From positions 1 through 64,000 of the forward strand of contig BCKQ01000021.1 in assembly GCA_001600695.1 (NCBI GenBank): a stretch of DNA of 64,000 nt. The letters are read 5' to 3'. The translations under genes were made by a program, and so were the position numbers. Positions 42,335-53,621 of this stretch are shown piece after piece. The notes beneath the pieces were generated by a model, which saw nothing but the letters and a program-made list of their open reading frames with translations, had not been told where the DNA came from and did no database searches. Position 1 is the first letter of the stretch; the number at the start of each line of letters is the position of its first letter. This DNA comes from Ascoidea asiatica. Taxonomy: Eukaryota > Ascomycota > Saccharomycetes > Ascoideales > Ascoideaceae.

Positions 42335-43740
42335 TTAACCACATGCAACTTCTTTATCTATTGAATTTTCATTTATTTGAAATTCCTTAATTAACTCATC
42401 ATATAAAGCTATATCTTCTAATTTAACATCATTTAAAAATTCAAAAATTTGTCCTCTTGAATAATAATTAGCTTTAGAATTACTATAATGCCAATTTTGT
42501 TCATTTATTTCATTATTACTACTAGTAATAGTATTAGTAGTAGTTGCATTGATATTGTCATCAAAATTGATTAAATTTTTAATTGTATTTAAATTAATTA
42601 AAACAAACTTTATTCCACTATCTGGACATTCAAAATTTATATTTAATAAAATTTTTTCCATTATACCTCTTAAACCTCTTGCACCAGTACCTTGTTTAAT
42701 TGCAATTTTTGTAATTAATTCCAAAGATGGTTTTGTAAAAGATAATTTAACATTAAATTGTTTAAAAATATATTCATATTGTTTAATTAAACAATTTTTT
42801 GGTTCAATTAAAATTCTCAATAACTCAGATTCTTTTAAAGATTTTAAACTTGTAATTATTGGAACTCTACCAATTAATTCTGGAATCATACCATACGAAG
42901 TTAAATCCTGTGGTGTAACTAATTCTAAAGTTGAAACAACTTTACCATTACTTAATTTGATTTCTTCAATTTTATTGATTTTATTTGCAGTTTCTAAATT
43001 TTCATTTATAATTTCCGATTCAATTTTATTTTTGTCATTATTATCATTATTTTTCTTTAAATTATTTTCATTATTATCATTGATTAAAAGATCAGCTTCA
43101 AATCCAATTGAAGATCTTGATAATCTATTACTTATATATTTATCTAAACCAGTGAAAGCACCCATTAATATAAATAAAATATTACTTGTATCAATCATAA
43201 AAGTTTCAGATTTCTTTTGAGAAGCTAAAGGATTATTGCCAATAAAATTCAGTTTTTCTTTTTTATTTAAAGGTCTTTTAACATTAATTGTGATTGTAGT
43301 ACCTTCAATTAATTTTAATAAAGCTTGTTGAACACCTTCACCACTTACATCTTTTGTACCAGTTAAAATACTTGGTTTTGCTAATTTATCAATTTCATCT
43401 AAGACTATAATACCTTTTTGACAATTGAGTAAATTATAATTTGAATCAATTAATAGTCTTTCTATACATAATTCAACATCTTCACCAATATAACCAGCTT
43501 GAGTTAATTGAGTACAATCAGTTATTGAAAATGGTACATTTAAAATTTTTGATAAAGTTTTTGCTAATAAAGTTTTTCCAGTACCTGTTGGACCTAAAAT
43601 TAAAATATTTGATTTATCAATTTCTGGTATAAGATTCTCATCAATTTCTTTTGATAATTGATCAAATTCCTTGAAACTTGTTCTTAAATTATCATCATTA
43701 TCCTCATTATTTAGATGTTGATTTTGATCATCATTTTCAC

Positions 43741-43795
<55 letters not shown>

Positions 43796-44638
43796 GATTT
43801 TGTTATCATTTTGGTTTAAATTTAATCTTAGTCTTGTATAATGATTATAAACAGCTACAGACATTACCTTTTTAGCAAAATCTTGACCAATAATGAATTT
43901 ATCTAAATAATTTTTTAATTCTCTTGGATTTGGAGTTTTTTTCTGCTTAATAATTGTATTTAAAATGTTATCGTCCTTTTTATCTGTTTTAAGATTATTA
44001 TTATTTGATGTGATTGTAGAATCATGGTTAATATTCAATTCATCTTTAATATGCTTTTTATTTATTGATTGATTAAAATTAGAGTTTTGATTATGATTTT
44101 GGGAATGATTGTGATTAGAATACTTACTATTGTTATTATTGTTATTACCATTGAGATTATAAAACTTTTTATTCTCTCTTATTGGTTTTGGAGTAAATTT
44201 ATTTGAATCAAATTTACTATCATCACTGTTATTATTATTATGAGTGTTATTATTATTACCTACAAATTCAATAAAACCATTTTTGGCGCTAAAAGTGTTT
44301 TCTATATCATTATCATCTATGTCAATATTTGATTCATTATTTGAATTTAAATCTTTATCTAATTGCTTATTAGTATTGAAAATTTTATCTTCTTCATTAT
44401 CAATATCATTTTTATCATTAGGATTCTTATTATTAATATCATTATCTTTATTATTAAATAAATTATCATTATCATTATCACTACTTGTAGAATATGAATT
44501 GACAAAAGTCAAATGTTTTGAAGTATTCCAATGATTCAAATGATAAAATGTATTTAAAGTTTTTAATCTATTGAAATTGCTTGATTTGATTCTATAAGTT
44601 GTTGAATATATTAAGCATTTTGATTTAAAGGATATCAT
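42335..44638 (-). CDS. MCX1: Mitochondrial ClpX-type AAA+ unfoldase Mcx1
   Basis: ATG 44638 gives 767 residues (MISFKSKCLIYSTTYRIKS), a good mitochondrial presequence; the frame extends 7 codons upstream only to a TTG. A long Asn/Asp-rich region follows, then the ClpX core: NPRELKNYLDKFIIGQDFAKKVMSVAVYNHY, Walker A GPTGTGKT (349-356), the pore loop AGYIGEDVE, Walker B IIVLDEIDKL, and the sensor-2 region GARGLRGIMEKIL. The bacterial zinc domain is absent, as in yeast Mcx1. An IGF tripeptide (511-513) lies where bacterial ClpX has its ClpP-binding loop. In yeast, Mcx1 activates the haem-synthesis enzyme Hem1. S. cerevisiae Mcx1 is 520 residues. Confidence 0.92.
43741..43794. repeat. Trinucleotide (ATT)n run inside MCX1
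   Basis: About 17 ATT triplets, read as poly-Asn on the minus strand. Comparable runs lie at 30138-30172 and 30683-30722 (EXO70), 36908-36939 and 37969-38024 (arrestin), all in frame to give Asn. Confidence 0.85.
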
Positions 44639-45127
44639 TTGAGATACGAGATGATTCAAGGATAGAGAAAAGATAAGAAATGGGAACTATGAATTATTTA
44701 TTTGCTTTAGTTAATGGGATAAGAAAAAATGATTTGGATATTAATCAAAGATATATTATTGATTGATTAGATATGATTATCTGATTATTTACATATTGAT
44801 TATATATTATTTATACTATCTACTACAACTATCAATTATATCTATTATTTACTGGTTCTTTCTCAGATGCTTTGATTCGATGCAAAATCCTCGGAAAAGT
44901 GGTGGTGCACAGGCAGATAACACTAACAGCCACTGCGACTAGCCCTCTCCGCTATTTGCCTGTGTTTTTTGTCTGTTTCTTTTGACTGGCCTTTATTATA
45001 ATGGTGATTGAAGAGAAATTTGAAAGTATTTGAAAGTATTTAGAAGAGTATTTGAAAGAGTGTTTGAACAAGTATTTGATGAAGAATTATGAGTATATTT
45101 CACTAAACAGGGAATATATTTGCATTG
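44639..45127 (-). promoter_or_regulatory. Upstream region of MCX1 / 3' region of carrier gene
   Basis: 489 bp. A GC-richer core at 44870-44960 with CGGAAAAGTGG (44892-44902) lies about 250 bp upstream of MCX1. A degenerate GTATTTGAAAGT repeat runs from 45017 to 45078. No gene seen. Confidence 0.45.
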
Positions 45128-46099
45128 TTACTGGAGAAATTCTTTAATCATCTCATAACTTAAGAAACTAACTGCCATTGAAGGAATAACTTTTAATAAA
45201 TTCGCACTTAATCCATTATAATATCCAGTGAATCCTTCATTTTTACCAATTGAAATTAAAGCTTGTAAGATTGATTTATATTCATATCCACCACTTTGAT
45301 ATCTTCTTCTTAAAATATCAAAAGGATAAATTAAACTTTGAGAAATACCACCAGATATAGCACCATTAATTAATTTGAATCCTGAATTTGAAATATCAAA
45401 ATTTCTTTTTTTTTCTTCTTCTTTTAATCCTTCATAAATTGTAAAATTTAATCCAACATATGGTGCAACTCCAATTGTTGTTGGAATCACTCCTTTATAT
45501 AATGCTAAAATTCCACCTTCTTTTTTAATAATATCTCTAAAAATTTTAAAAAATCCATCTGGTTTATTATCTTTTATTATGATGTTTTCAATGTTATTAT
45601 TATTATTATTAAGATATTTCTTAGATATATTTTGTTTATAATTTAATCTTTCTGCAGTTTGTATAGATAATCTAGTTCTAATTAAATCTAAAGGATATGT
45701 TGCATAAACACTACACGCACCAGCTAAGGATCCTGCAATTAATCTATCTCTATTATTACTACTTTTACTATTTTTAATATTATCTTGATCAAATAAATGA
45801 TAATAAACAGAAAATTGAACAGCTTGATATGGAAAAATTCTAATACAATTTAATAAATTACCTCTAAATAATCCGATAATACCTTCTTCTTTATAAATAT
45901 TAAAAATTGTATTGAAAATTCCTTTATATTTTTGTTTTGAATTTATATCCTGAATTTGAAAAATTATTTTAACTCTTTCAAATGGTGAAACAACAGTTCT
46001 AGAAATTGAACCTGCCAAACCACCTGCTAAAAATGATGAAATAAAATCATGTCTTAGCAATTCTCTTATTTCCTTTATACCATTTACTATTTCTGTCAT
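45128..46099 (-). CDS. Mitochondrial carrier, YPR011C-type (APS/PAPS)
   Basis: ATG 46099 (MTEIVNGIKEIRELL) gives 323 residues; a TTG two codons upstream is not used. Three carrier repeats, each with a PX[DE]XX[KR] motif: SPFERVKIIFQIQ, YPLDLIRTRLSIQ and YPFDILRRRYQSG, each followed by the matching GxxGLxxGxxxN-type helix (EGIIGLFRGNLLNCIRIFPYQAVQF). The sequence FLAGGLAGSISRTVVSPFERVK closely matches S. cerevisiae YPR011C, reported to carry adenosine 5'-phosphosulfate and PAPS across the inner membrane. Six membrane segments expected. The closest alternative family would be Leu5-type CoA carriers, which I judge less likely. Confidence 0.9.
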   Translation of the reverse strand: MTEIVNGIKEIRELLRHDFISSFLAGGLAGSISRTVVSPFERVKIIFQIQDINSKQKYKGIFNTIFNIYKEEGIIGLFRGNLLNCIRIFPYQAVQFSVYYHLFDQDNIKNSKSSNNRDRLIAGSLAGACSVYATYPLDLIRTRLSIQTAERLNYKQNISKKYLNNNNNNIENIIIKDNKPDGFFKIFRDIIKKEGGILALYKGVIPTTIGVAPYVGLNFTIYEGLKEEEKKRNFDISNSGFKLINGAISGGISQSLIYPFDILRRRYQSGGYEYKSILQALISIGKNEGFTGYYNGLSANLLKVIPSMAVSFLSYEMIKEFLQ

Positions 46100-46455
46100 A
46101 TTCAATACTATATCATTTAAATCTATAATAACTAATTTTATATTGTTATATTATAATCATAATCATAATACCAAAAAAATATATTATCGTAGAGTAAAAA
46201 ATCTCATTTTGAGCATGAAAATTTCCTGTTTTTCAATATATTTCTTAAAAAATATCCGTTAAACTTAAAACCAGTAAACAGTTTTACAAACGCTTATCAA
46301 AAATAAACTTCATTCTTTTACGAACTCAATCATTTACTCAGATTCACTTTTTCATTGATTCGATAAACATTCATTAAATTATTAATATTATATATATAAA
46401 AAGACTATAATTTAGAATATAGTTAATAAGAAATAAAATATATTTAGTATATTTA
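46100..46455. promoter_or_regulatory. Upstream of carrier gene / 3' region of ALD copy 2
   Basis: 356 bp, AT-rich, no gene. It includes the diverged 3' flank of the second ALD copy (46441-46468), which differs from the flank of copy 1. Confidence 0.4.
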
Positions 46456-47973
46456 TTATAAATCCCAGCCTAAGTTGACATGATAAGCTTTTGCTTGAGT
46501 ATAATTAGTTAAACCATATTCTCCTAATTCTCTACCAATTCCACTACTTTTAACCCCACCAAAAGGTACTCTGAAGTCACTATCATTACTTGAATTAATC
46601 CAAACCATTCCTGCTTCTAATTCTCTAGAGACTCTATGGGCTCTGGTTATATCTTTGGTGAATAATGCTGCACCTAATCCATATTCGGTACAATTAGCTA
46701 ATTCTATTGCTTCTTCATCAGTATCAAATGTTGAGCAAACAACTACTGGTCCAAATATTTCTTCTTGAAATATTCTCATATCTGATTTAACATCATAGAA
46801 AATAGTTGGTTTAATGAAAAAACCATCTTTTAGATTTTCATCATTTGTAATTTTAAAACCTCCAGTGTATATTTTTGCACCTTCCTTCTTACCAATTTCA
46901 ATATAATCTAAGATTCTATTTTGTTGTGATTTGGAAACTTGAGGACCGACCATAATATCATCAGAATCAAATGGCTTACCCTGTTTATATTCTTTATTTA
47001 TATAATCGCTTAATAATTTCAAAAATTTATCATAAACATTTTTATGAATTAAAATTCTTGAATTTGATGTACAAATTTGACCAGAATTAAAAAATATTCC
47101 AAAAGCAGCCCATTTTATAGCTTTTTCTAAATCTGCATCTTCAAATATAATTAATGGAGACTTACCACCAGTTTCTAAAGTTACAGCTTTTAAATTATTA
47201 GAAGCTGCTTGTTGAATTAATTTTCCAACATTAGTTGAACCAGTAAATGCAATCTTTGAAACTTTCAAATGAGAAGCTAATGCATTACCAGCATCTTTAC
47301 CATATCCTGAAATTATATTCAAAACTCCAGGAGGAAATCCAGCTTTTTCAATTAAGGTACAAAAAAATAAAGCAGATAATGGAGTTTGTTCAGCAGTTTT
47401 TAAAACTACAGTATTTCCAGCAGCTAAAGCAGGAGCTAGTTTCCATGCCATCATTGCTAATGGATAATTCCATGGTATAATTTGTCCACAAACTCCATAT
47501 GGTTCATGAACAGTATATGCAAATTTATTATCATCAATTGGAATTGTCTTACCATGAATTTTATCTGCCCAACCTGCATAATATTTAAATACATTAATAA
47601 CTTCAGAAATATCACCTTTTGAATTTTGTTCAAATGGTTTACCAGAAGTTTGAGATTCAATTGAAGCTAATAAATCAAAATTTTCTTCACATAATTCAGA
47701 TAATTTGAATAAAATTTTACCTCTTTCTGTACCTGGAGTTTTTTTCCAAACTTTTTTAAATGCATCAAGGGCAATATCGACGGCATAATCAACATCATTT
47801 GATTTGGCGCAATATACTTTTGATAATGGTTTACCATCTGATGGATTAATTGGCTGAATAATTTCTTTATCAATTGAGGGTATGAATTTATTATTTATGT
47901 ATAAACCAGTTGGTTGTTTATATTTTAAACCATTAGGTAATTCAACTTCATAATATTCAGGTAATTCGACCAT
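46456..47973 (-). CDS. NAD(P)-aldehyde dehydrogenase, copy 2
   Basis: 505 residues, same protein as the copy at 39337 except Asp instead of Asn as the penultimate residue, with additional silent differences in the last codons. All catalytic motifs are therefore intact (Glu267, Cys301), and a cytosolic location is expected. Orientation is opposite, with the two genes pointing toward each other across PNC1, MCX1 and the carrier gene. The promoter (from 47998 outward) is unrelated to that of copy 1 and has a CTTCTT-rich stretch, so the two copies may be expressed under different conditions. Confidence 0.93.
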   Translation of the reverse strand: MVELPEYYEVELPNGLKYKQPTGLYINNKFIPSIDKEIIQPINPSDGKPLSKVYCAKSNDVDYAVDIALDAFKKVWKKTPGTERGKILFKLSELCEENFDLLASIESQTSGKPFEQNSKGDISEVINVFKYYAGWADKIHGKTIPIDDNKFAYTVHEPYGVCGQIIPWNYPLAMMAWKLAPALAAGNTVVLKTAEQTPLSALFFCTLIEKAGFPPGVLNIISGYGKDAGNALASHLKVSKIAFTGSTNVGKLIQQAASNNLKAVTLETGGKSPLIIFEDADLEKAIKWAAFGIFFNSGQICTSNSRILIHKNVYDKFLKLLSDYINKEYKQGKPFDSDDIMVGPQVSKSQQNRILDYIEIGKKEGAKIYTGGFKITNDENLKDGFFIKPTIFYDVKSDMRIFQEEIFGPVVVCSTFDTDEEAIELANCTEYGLGAALFTKDITRAHRVSRELEAGMVWINSSNDSDFRVPFGGVKSSGIGRELGEYGLTNYTQAKAYHVNLGWDL

Positions 47974-47997
47974 TTTGATTATTAACTATTGTGAATT
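46469..47997 (-). repeat. Inverted repeat arm 2 (1529 bp, ALD)
   Basis: Reverse complement of 39313-40841, of equal length and with the same boundaries relative to the gene. The two arms enclose 5627 bp (40842-46468). Confidence 0.9.
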
Positions 47998-48652
47998 AAT
48001 TTTAAAATTTATTTATATATACCTGTTTTACTTCTTCTTCTTCTTCTTATTCTTCACTTTTGTTTTTTTCTTCTTTTGAAATAAGGGGGTTGTCCCTGAA
48101 TTTATATCATTATTGAAATAGTGAAGTCCCTGTTTACCTGTCTTCCTGTATATTTGACATTTTTGATTACGAATCCAATCCAATCCAATTCACTCCACTC
48201 AATCTCTTAACCTAATTATCATTGCTAACCTTTTTTTAAGCGCCTTTTTGATCTGATAAGAAAACGAGAACAGTGAAAGTCTTCACCTAAAAAAGTCAGT
48301 GCTGCTGCTCGGCAACCCCAGCTAATCACTGCCCGCGCGGCTAATGCCAAAGTAAATCTAAGCTCAAAGACAAAAAAAAGTGCTGGAGCTCAGTGGCAAT
48401 TGATCGATCTATTTGAGTAAAAAAAGAATTTGAATTTGATATATTTAAAGTGTTTAAACTATGGAATAAAATCTATCTAAAAGGTAAAATATAGTCTAGT
48501 TGAGTGAATCACTCTGGAAATTAGTATTATATAGCATTGGATTTGAACTCATCACAGTCAAAAGAATGGGGGACTTGAAGTGTGAAGAAAGAATCAAAGA
48601 GTGAAAGAAAATGAAATAGGAATAGTAGAAGTAGGTAACATCAATTGATAAA
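47998..48652. promoter_or_regulatory. Promoter of ALD copy 2 / 3' region of transporter 1
   Basis: A CTTCTT-rich stretch (48029-48070) sits just upstream of the gene, and a GC-richer core lies at 48230-48400. No gene seen. Confidence 0.45.
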
Positions 48653-50584
48653 TTATTTTTCATTAGATAATGAAGAATTCGATTCTAAATTAGTTTCTTC
48701 GCCTAATTCTTCATCATGTTGTTTTTGAATCATTGCTGCAAATCCAAATCTTGATTTTTTTCTTAACATTGGACCCCATTTTTCAAAAACCCATGGAACT
48801 GGAAGCATAGCAAATGCAATAAATCCAAAAACTGATGATGCCCATCCAGTACCTAATTTATGATACATTTGTACTGTAAATAATGGAAAAATTGATGCAA
48901 TTATATATCTTAAAAGGTTATTTGCTGCTAATGCTGATGCAACTGAAATTGCAGGATATGATAATGTAAAATAAATCATACAACTAAAAAAAATTAAAAT
49001 TAATGAAAATCCAAATGGTATACCTGCTAATGTTGGTACAATCCAATGAACATTTTCTCTTGCAGACCAACCTAACCAAAATAAACTTGGTGGTAAACAA
49101 ACTGCTCCAACTTTACAAATACCTAATCTTGATTCAGGTTCTGGAAATTTTAAATTTCCATTTTCATCTAAATCACCTCTTTTACCATTTGGATTAATTT
49201 TCCAATATTTTAATCTATCAATTAAAATATAATAAATTGTACCTAATAATAATCCAAGTCCAATACCTAAAAATGGTAATCCACCAATTCCTGTACTCAT
49301 ACCATATGTACCAATAAAAATTATTGGATATGCTTCAAAAAATCCAAATAAAACTGCAAATACAAATGCAATATAAATTGAAAAAACCATAACAATTGGT
49401 TCAACAAATAACATTTCAATTGGTTTAATTAAAGTAATTGTAAAAATAATTTTTAAAAAATTTAAATCAATTTTTGGTAAATCTAATTTTATACCTCTTT
49501 TTATTGCACGTTTTCTTAAAATTACAGGTTTATAAGTTTCTGGTAATAATAATACAGGTAATAAAATTGCACCTGCTGCCATTAAATTTACCCACATTGT
49601 CCATTTCCAACCTTTATTTTCTGCAACAAATCCTCCAATAATTGGTCCTAAAATTGGTCCTAAAAATGGTGAAAGACAAAATGATGCCATTGCAATACCT
49701 TGCATTTCAGGTTCCCAAATATCAGAAATTGTACCACCTGCAACTGCCATTGCTGGTGATGCAAAAAATCCACTAAAAAATCTTAAAATTAAAACTGAAT
49801 AAATTTTATTTGATAAACCAACACCCATTGTAAATAACATTGAAGTTGGTAATGAAATTATATAAACAATTCTTCTACCAAATAATTCTGAAATTGGTGC
49901 TGCAAATGCTGGTCCAAATGCTAAACCAATTAAATAAAATGTTAAACCAGATAAACCTAAAGTTTGTGAGATATTAAATTGAATTTCTAAATATGCTAAA
50001 CCTGAAACAAATAATGATGAACCAAATGTTACAACTAAACAAATAAATGCAACAGTCATTGTTGATCTCCATCTTTTCCTTAATGACCAATTTTTTGGAT
50101 TATCAGGATCAGTATCATTATCCCAATCTAAATCACTTAAAGAAACTAAATTATCTTCATCATTTTCATCTTCTTTATTATTATTATTATTATTATTAAT
50201 AGATTTACTATTTTTATGAGAAACTATTGATTTTAATTCATTTTGAAAATTTTCTGCAGGAGTTATTGTTAAACTTCTTGTTTTAATTAATTTAATTTCA
50301 TTATCAATTTCTTCATTTGTTAATTTTCTTGATAATGTTTTTTTTAAAATTAAATTATTATTATTATTATTGTTATTACTTGAATCAGTTGTTTTATAAG
50401 TATCTAAAAATTTTTCATTTCTAACTGAATCATCATCATCATCATTATTATCACTATTATTACTACTGATATTATTATCTATATTATTAATTTGATTTTT
50501 CAGAACAGTTAAATTTGAAGTTTTATTTGAAATAGTTGAAGTGAATACTTCATCTTTTTTAGAAGATTCATTATTATCCACCAT
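48653..50584 (-). CDS. DHA1-type MFS multidrug/polyamine transporter 1
   Basis: 643 residues. A hydrophilic N-terminus (~165 residues, Asn/Ser-rich, with TPAENFQNEL) leads to the fungal DHA1 entry motif DLDWDNDTDPDNPKNWSLRKRW. Twelve membrane segments follow, e.g. MTVAFICLVVTFGSSLFVSG, LTFYLIGLAFGPAFAAPISELFGRR (motif A region) and FLGPILGPIIGGFVAENKGWKWTMW (motif C region). Close to the TPO1/FLU1-type proton antiporters that export drugs, polyamines or weak acids; the substrate cannot be read from sequence. The paralogue at 53622 is highly similar in the membrane part. Confidence 0.9.
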   Translation of the reverse strand: MVDNNESSKKDEVFTSTISNKTSNLTVLKNQINNIDNNISSNNSDNNDDDDDSVRNEKFLDTYKTTDSSNNNNNNNNLILKKTLSRKLTNEEIDNEIKLIKTRSLTITPAENFQNELKSIVSHKNSKSINNNNNNNKEDENDEDNLVSLSDLDWDNDTDPDNPKNWSLRKRWRSTMTVAFICLVVTFGSSLFVSGLAYLEIQFNISQTLGLSGLTFYLIGLAFGPAFAAPISELFGRRIVYIISLPTSMLFTMGVGLSNKIYSVLILRFFSGFFASPAMAVAGGTISDIWEPEMQGIAMASFCLSPFLGPILGPIIGGFVAENKGWKWTMWVNLMAAGAILLPVLLLPETYKPVILRKRAIKRGIKLDLPKIDLNFLKIIFTITLIKPIEMLFVEPIVMVFSIYIAFVFAVLFGFFEAYPIIFIGTYGMSTGIGGLPFLGIGLGLLLGTIYYILIDRLKYWKINPNGKRGDLDENGNLKFPEPESRLGICKVGAVCLPPSLFWLGWSARENVHWIVPTLAGIPFGFSLILIFFSCMIYFTLSYPAISVASALAANNLLRYIIASIFPLFTVQMYHKLGTGWASSVFGFIAFAMLPVPWVFEKWGPMLRKKSRFGFAAMIQKQHDEELGEETNLESNSSLSNEK

Positions 50585-51960
50585 TTTAGAGATTTAAATT
50601 AGAATTAATAATTAAATTTGGTTTTAAATTTGGTAATTTAATTGAATATACCAAGAATGAAATATAAGAGAATAGATAACGATAATTAAGAAACAAGAAA
50701 ACGAAAAAAAAAATAAAATTAAAATAAGAAGAAAAGTAAAATAAAATAAGAAGAAGTTAAAGTTGATTTGATTTGATTTAACTTAGTTCGATTACGTATA
50801 TATTATTGAAGTTATTAAAGAGAATTTTGAATCTTTTATATTATATTATTTTAATTTATTTCAATTGCTCTTGAGGTATTTCTTAAAAATTATTTAAAGA
50901 ATATGAAAGAACCGAAAAAAAAAAAGAGAAAGAATAAAAGAATGAAATAAAGAAAAAAAGAAATTAGGATGGAAAGAAAATAAGTTTTAAGTATCGTGCA
51001 AGATAGGAATCACAGGCTTTGTTATTGAAAAATATGTATACCAATTTCCATAGATCTTATATTACTAACCTTTTTTCTGAATAAAACTGTTACTAATATT
51101 CTTCTTTGAAATTTTCTTTTTATATGAAATTATTAGTAATTTTTACTTGTTAGCCTTAAACATTTGAAATTTGAATTGAATCCTTCATTGCTTCTTAGTT
51201 GATTCTACTTTTATTATTTTCATTCAAAATTTTAATTATCAATTCTAGATGAAGTATTAACAAAAAAAAAGAGAGAGCAAAATTTAAAATAGATAGAAAC
51301 TAATAGTTAACTGTTATACTGATACTAAAAGTAATATATTATTTTTCAGTATAAAATTTGGATTTGCATGTTAATCTTCGAGATAAACTCATATTCCTTA
51401 ACAAATTATTCAAAATGACAAAACAATTTCTTGGAATCGAGAGAAGACGATCCGAATGGAAACAGAAAGAGAAAAAATGCAGCTTGCTATGGAGCTATAG
51501 CCGACGGGTAAACTCTAAGGAAACAGGTACGGAAAATACTCGGATAAAAATACATAAATCCGTCTCGGAGCAGTTTCCCAAAAGGCCTACAAGCAGCCGA
51601 GCCGAGCTTCAGGGTTCATTATTGCATTCGGTTCGGAAAGAAGTAAACGCAACTTGACGAAAATTTATAAATTTGTCATAACGCAACTTCAGAACGTAAT
51701 TTTCGAATGTAACGCATCTCTTTTGGGACGTAACTCCTTTGGGACGGAGAAAAAAAAGTTAACCACCTGCCTAAAATTGTTATTACCACCATGATGGGTT
51801 TATTACGTAATATGTTGAAATTTTTGAAACGGGTTTATTTTACCCGCAATGGAACCTTTTCGGCCCGTAGTCATAGATTTTACCATAACCCATACATACG
51901 TTAGAAGAGAATAAATATAAAAATTTATGAATATTTGATATGAAGATTTAATATGAAGAA
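50585..51960. promoter_or_regulatory. Upstream of transporter 1 / 3' region of HNT3
   Basis: 1.4 kb. Near the transporter it is AT-rich. A GC-richer island (51430-51890) contains CGGGTAA (51507-51513) and TTACCCG (51839-51845), both Reb1-type cores, TTACGTAA (51803-51810), and a repeated CTCCTTTGGGACG / TCTTTTGGGACG element (51719-51748). A 99-codon open frame at 51358-51657 runs through the island but has no family resemblance and atypical codon use, so it is not called. Confidence 0.45.
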
Positions 51961-52752
51961 TTAATATGAAGAATGAGTATTTAGATGATTTTTTAATTTA
52001 ACAAATTGATTTTTAAAATTTTTTGAACAATTCCAACAAATTAAATCTGATTTTCTACAAATTAAAGAATTTTTACTTTGAATTTCATTAATTTTTAAAA
52101 TTAAATTACTAAAATCATTATTTTCTTTATTAATTGAATTTAAATTTAATTTAAATTTATCATTAATTAAATCATTTAAATTTAAGAAAAATTCAGTATT
52201 AAAAGAATTATAATGTTCTTTTTTTTTTAAACTTTTACTTATATTATCTTTTGAAATTATATGTAAATGTAAATTATTCATTGAAGGAATTGAATGAAAA
52301 CCAATTTTAAAAAAATTATTCATGGAATTTTCAATTTCTATATCTTTATCTTCATTTATGTCTTCATCTTCATATTCTTCTTTATCCTTTTCATCATTAT
52401 CATCTTCTTTGTTATTTTTATATTCAAATGGTAAATGAATACCATTTTCATTTAAATCTTTTAAAATTATATTTTTCTCAATTAATTTTATGAATTGGAT
52501 TAATTTAAGTTGAAAATTATCATTTTTATTGAATTTTAAATTCTTATTAAATAATAATAATGGATGAATTTTACTTATTTCTAAATTTCTAGGCATTATA
52601 AGATAATGAAATTTAGATTTTGGAAATTTATCTTTAATTAAAGTGAAATCATTATTATAATACAAAACCAAATCATTCAAATTTCTTTCTGGATTCAAGA
52701 TATATGGTTTCAAGCCATTCCTGAAATTGAATCTAGTCTTACTCTCACTCAT
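51961..52752 (-). CDS. HNT3: Aprataxin orthologue Hnt3 (HIT + zinc finger)
   Basis: 263 residues. The HIT domain starts [45 protein letters not shown]. The active-site region reads [21 protein letters not shown], then [16 protein letters not shown] as in aprataxins, and the C-terminal zinc finger has CWNC and two histidines (KNHLNTH). In the family Hnt3 removes 5'-AMP from abortive DNA ligation ends in the nucleus. The middle (nucleophile) and last His of the HIT triad are present (162, 164), but the first position is Asn160. A Glu/Asp-rich insertion sits at residues ~115-145. The closest S. cerevisiae match is HNT3 (217 residues). Confidence 0.9.
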   Translation of the reverse strand: MSESKTRFNFRNGLKPYILNPERNLNDLVLYYNNDFTLIKDKFPKSKFHYLIMPRNLEISKIHPLLLFNKNLKFNKNDNFQLKLIQFIKLIEKNIILKDLNENGIHLPFEYKNNKEDDNDEKDKEEYEDEDINEDKDIEIENSMNNFFKIGFHSIPSMNNLHLHIISKDNISKSLKKKEHYNSFNTEFFLNLNDLINDKFKLNLNSINKENNDFSNLILKINEIQSKNSLICRKSDLICWNCSKNFKNQFVKLKNHLNTHSSY

Positions 52753-53621
52753 TTCTCTTTCTCCTTTGTTGAACTGAACTGTTTATCATTTTATTATTTA
52801 TTTCAATATTCATTTCACTCTTTATTTCTTTATTTCTTATCACTGATCCTAAATTTCATTTCATGTTTCCAGAAACAGGACACCGCAAAGAGAATTCTCG
52901 GATTCCTGCTGTTGTTGGCCTTTGTTTTGTTTGTTGACAGTCACGCAAACCTCAGCCTGTTCCCCTCTGCAAACGGGCGGATGGAGCAGACTTGCTTTTT
53001 TAGCTTCAATTTAGAACTCTCTCAGCTATCACAAAAATATCAATGAATTAATAGCAATAAATAAATAGTAAATAATGATAAAGACTGTAAAAAGAGTGTA
53101 AATCACTTATCTCGAATATTTATCTCGAATATTTATCTTGAATATTTATCCAACATTTGTATTTTCATTGACATTGGCATTGATAGATATAGACATTGAC
53201 ATTGAAATTGACATTTAACCGAGTTGAATTTTGTTTATTTGAAATAATTATCATCATTTATTGTAAATTAATCAATAATCAATAATCAATAATCAATAAT
53301 CGATAATAATAATTAAAATTTAAATAAAAGAAACAATTGAAGACTAATTAATAAGCATTTTTATATAGTTGATTAACTTATTTTAAAATATTAGCAATTT
53401 CTATACTTAATTTATCATACTTGAATTTTTTCAATATGTAAAAAAAATTATTACAAATTATTCAAACTCTTTTAAATAATACAATAATTATTCAACTTTT
53501 GATTAATTTTTCATTTCTTTTCTTCCAATTTATATTCAAAAAAAATTGAATTAATATTTTATATCAATTATATATACTCTTGATAAATTCATACTACCAA
53601 AACACTTTTAAAACATTTATA
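52753..53621. promoter_or_regulatory. Bidirectional promoter HNT3 / transporter 2
   Basis: 869 bp. A GC-richer core at 52868-53000 includes AAACGGGCGGATGG. Two short tandem repeats occur: ATCTCGAATATTT (53109-53160) and AATAATC (53274-53303). No gene seen. Confidence 0.5.

Noticed and set aside
51358-51657. 99-codon open frame in the region upstream of transporter 1
   Set aside because: It lies in a GC-rich promoter island, with atypical codons, no recognisable motif and no conserved context.
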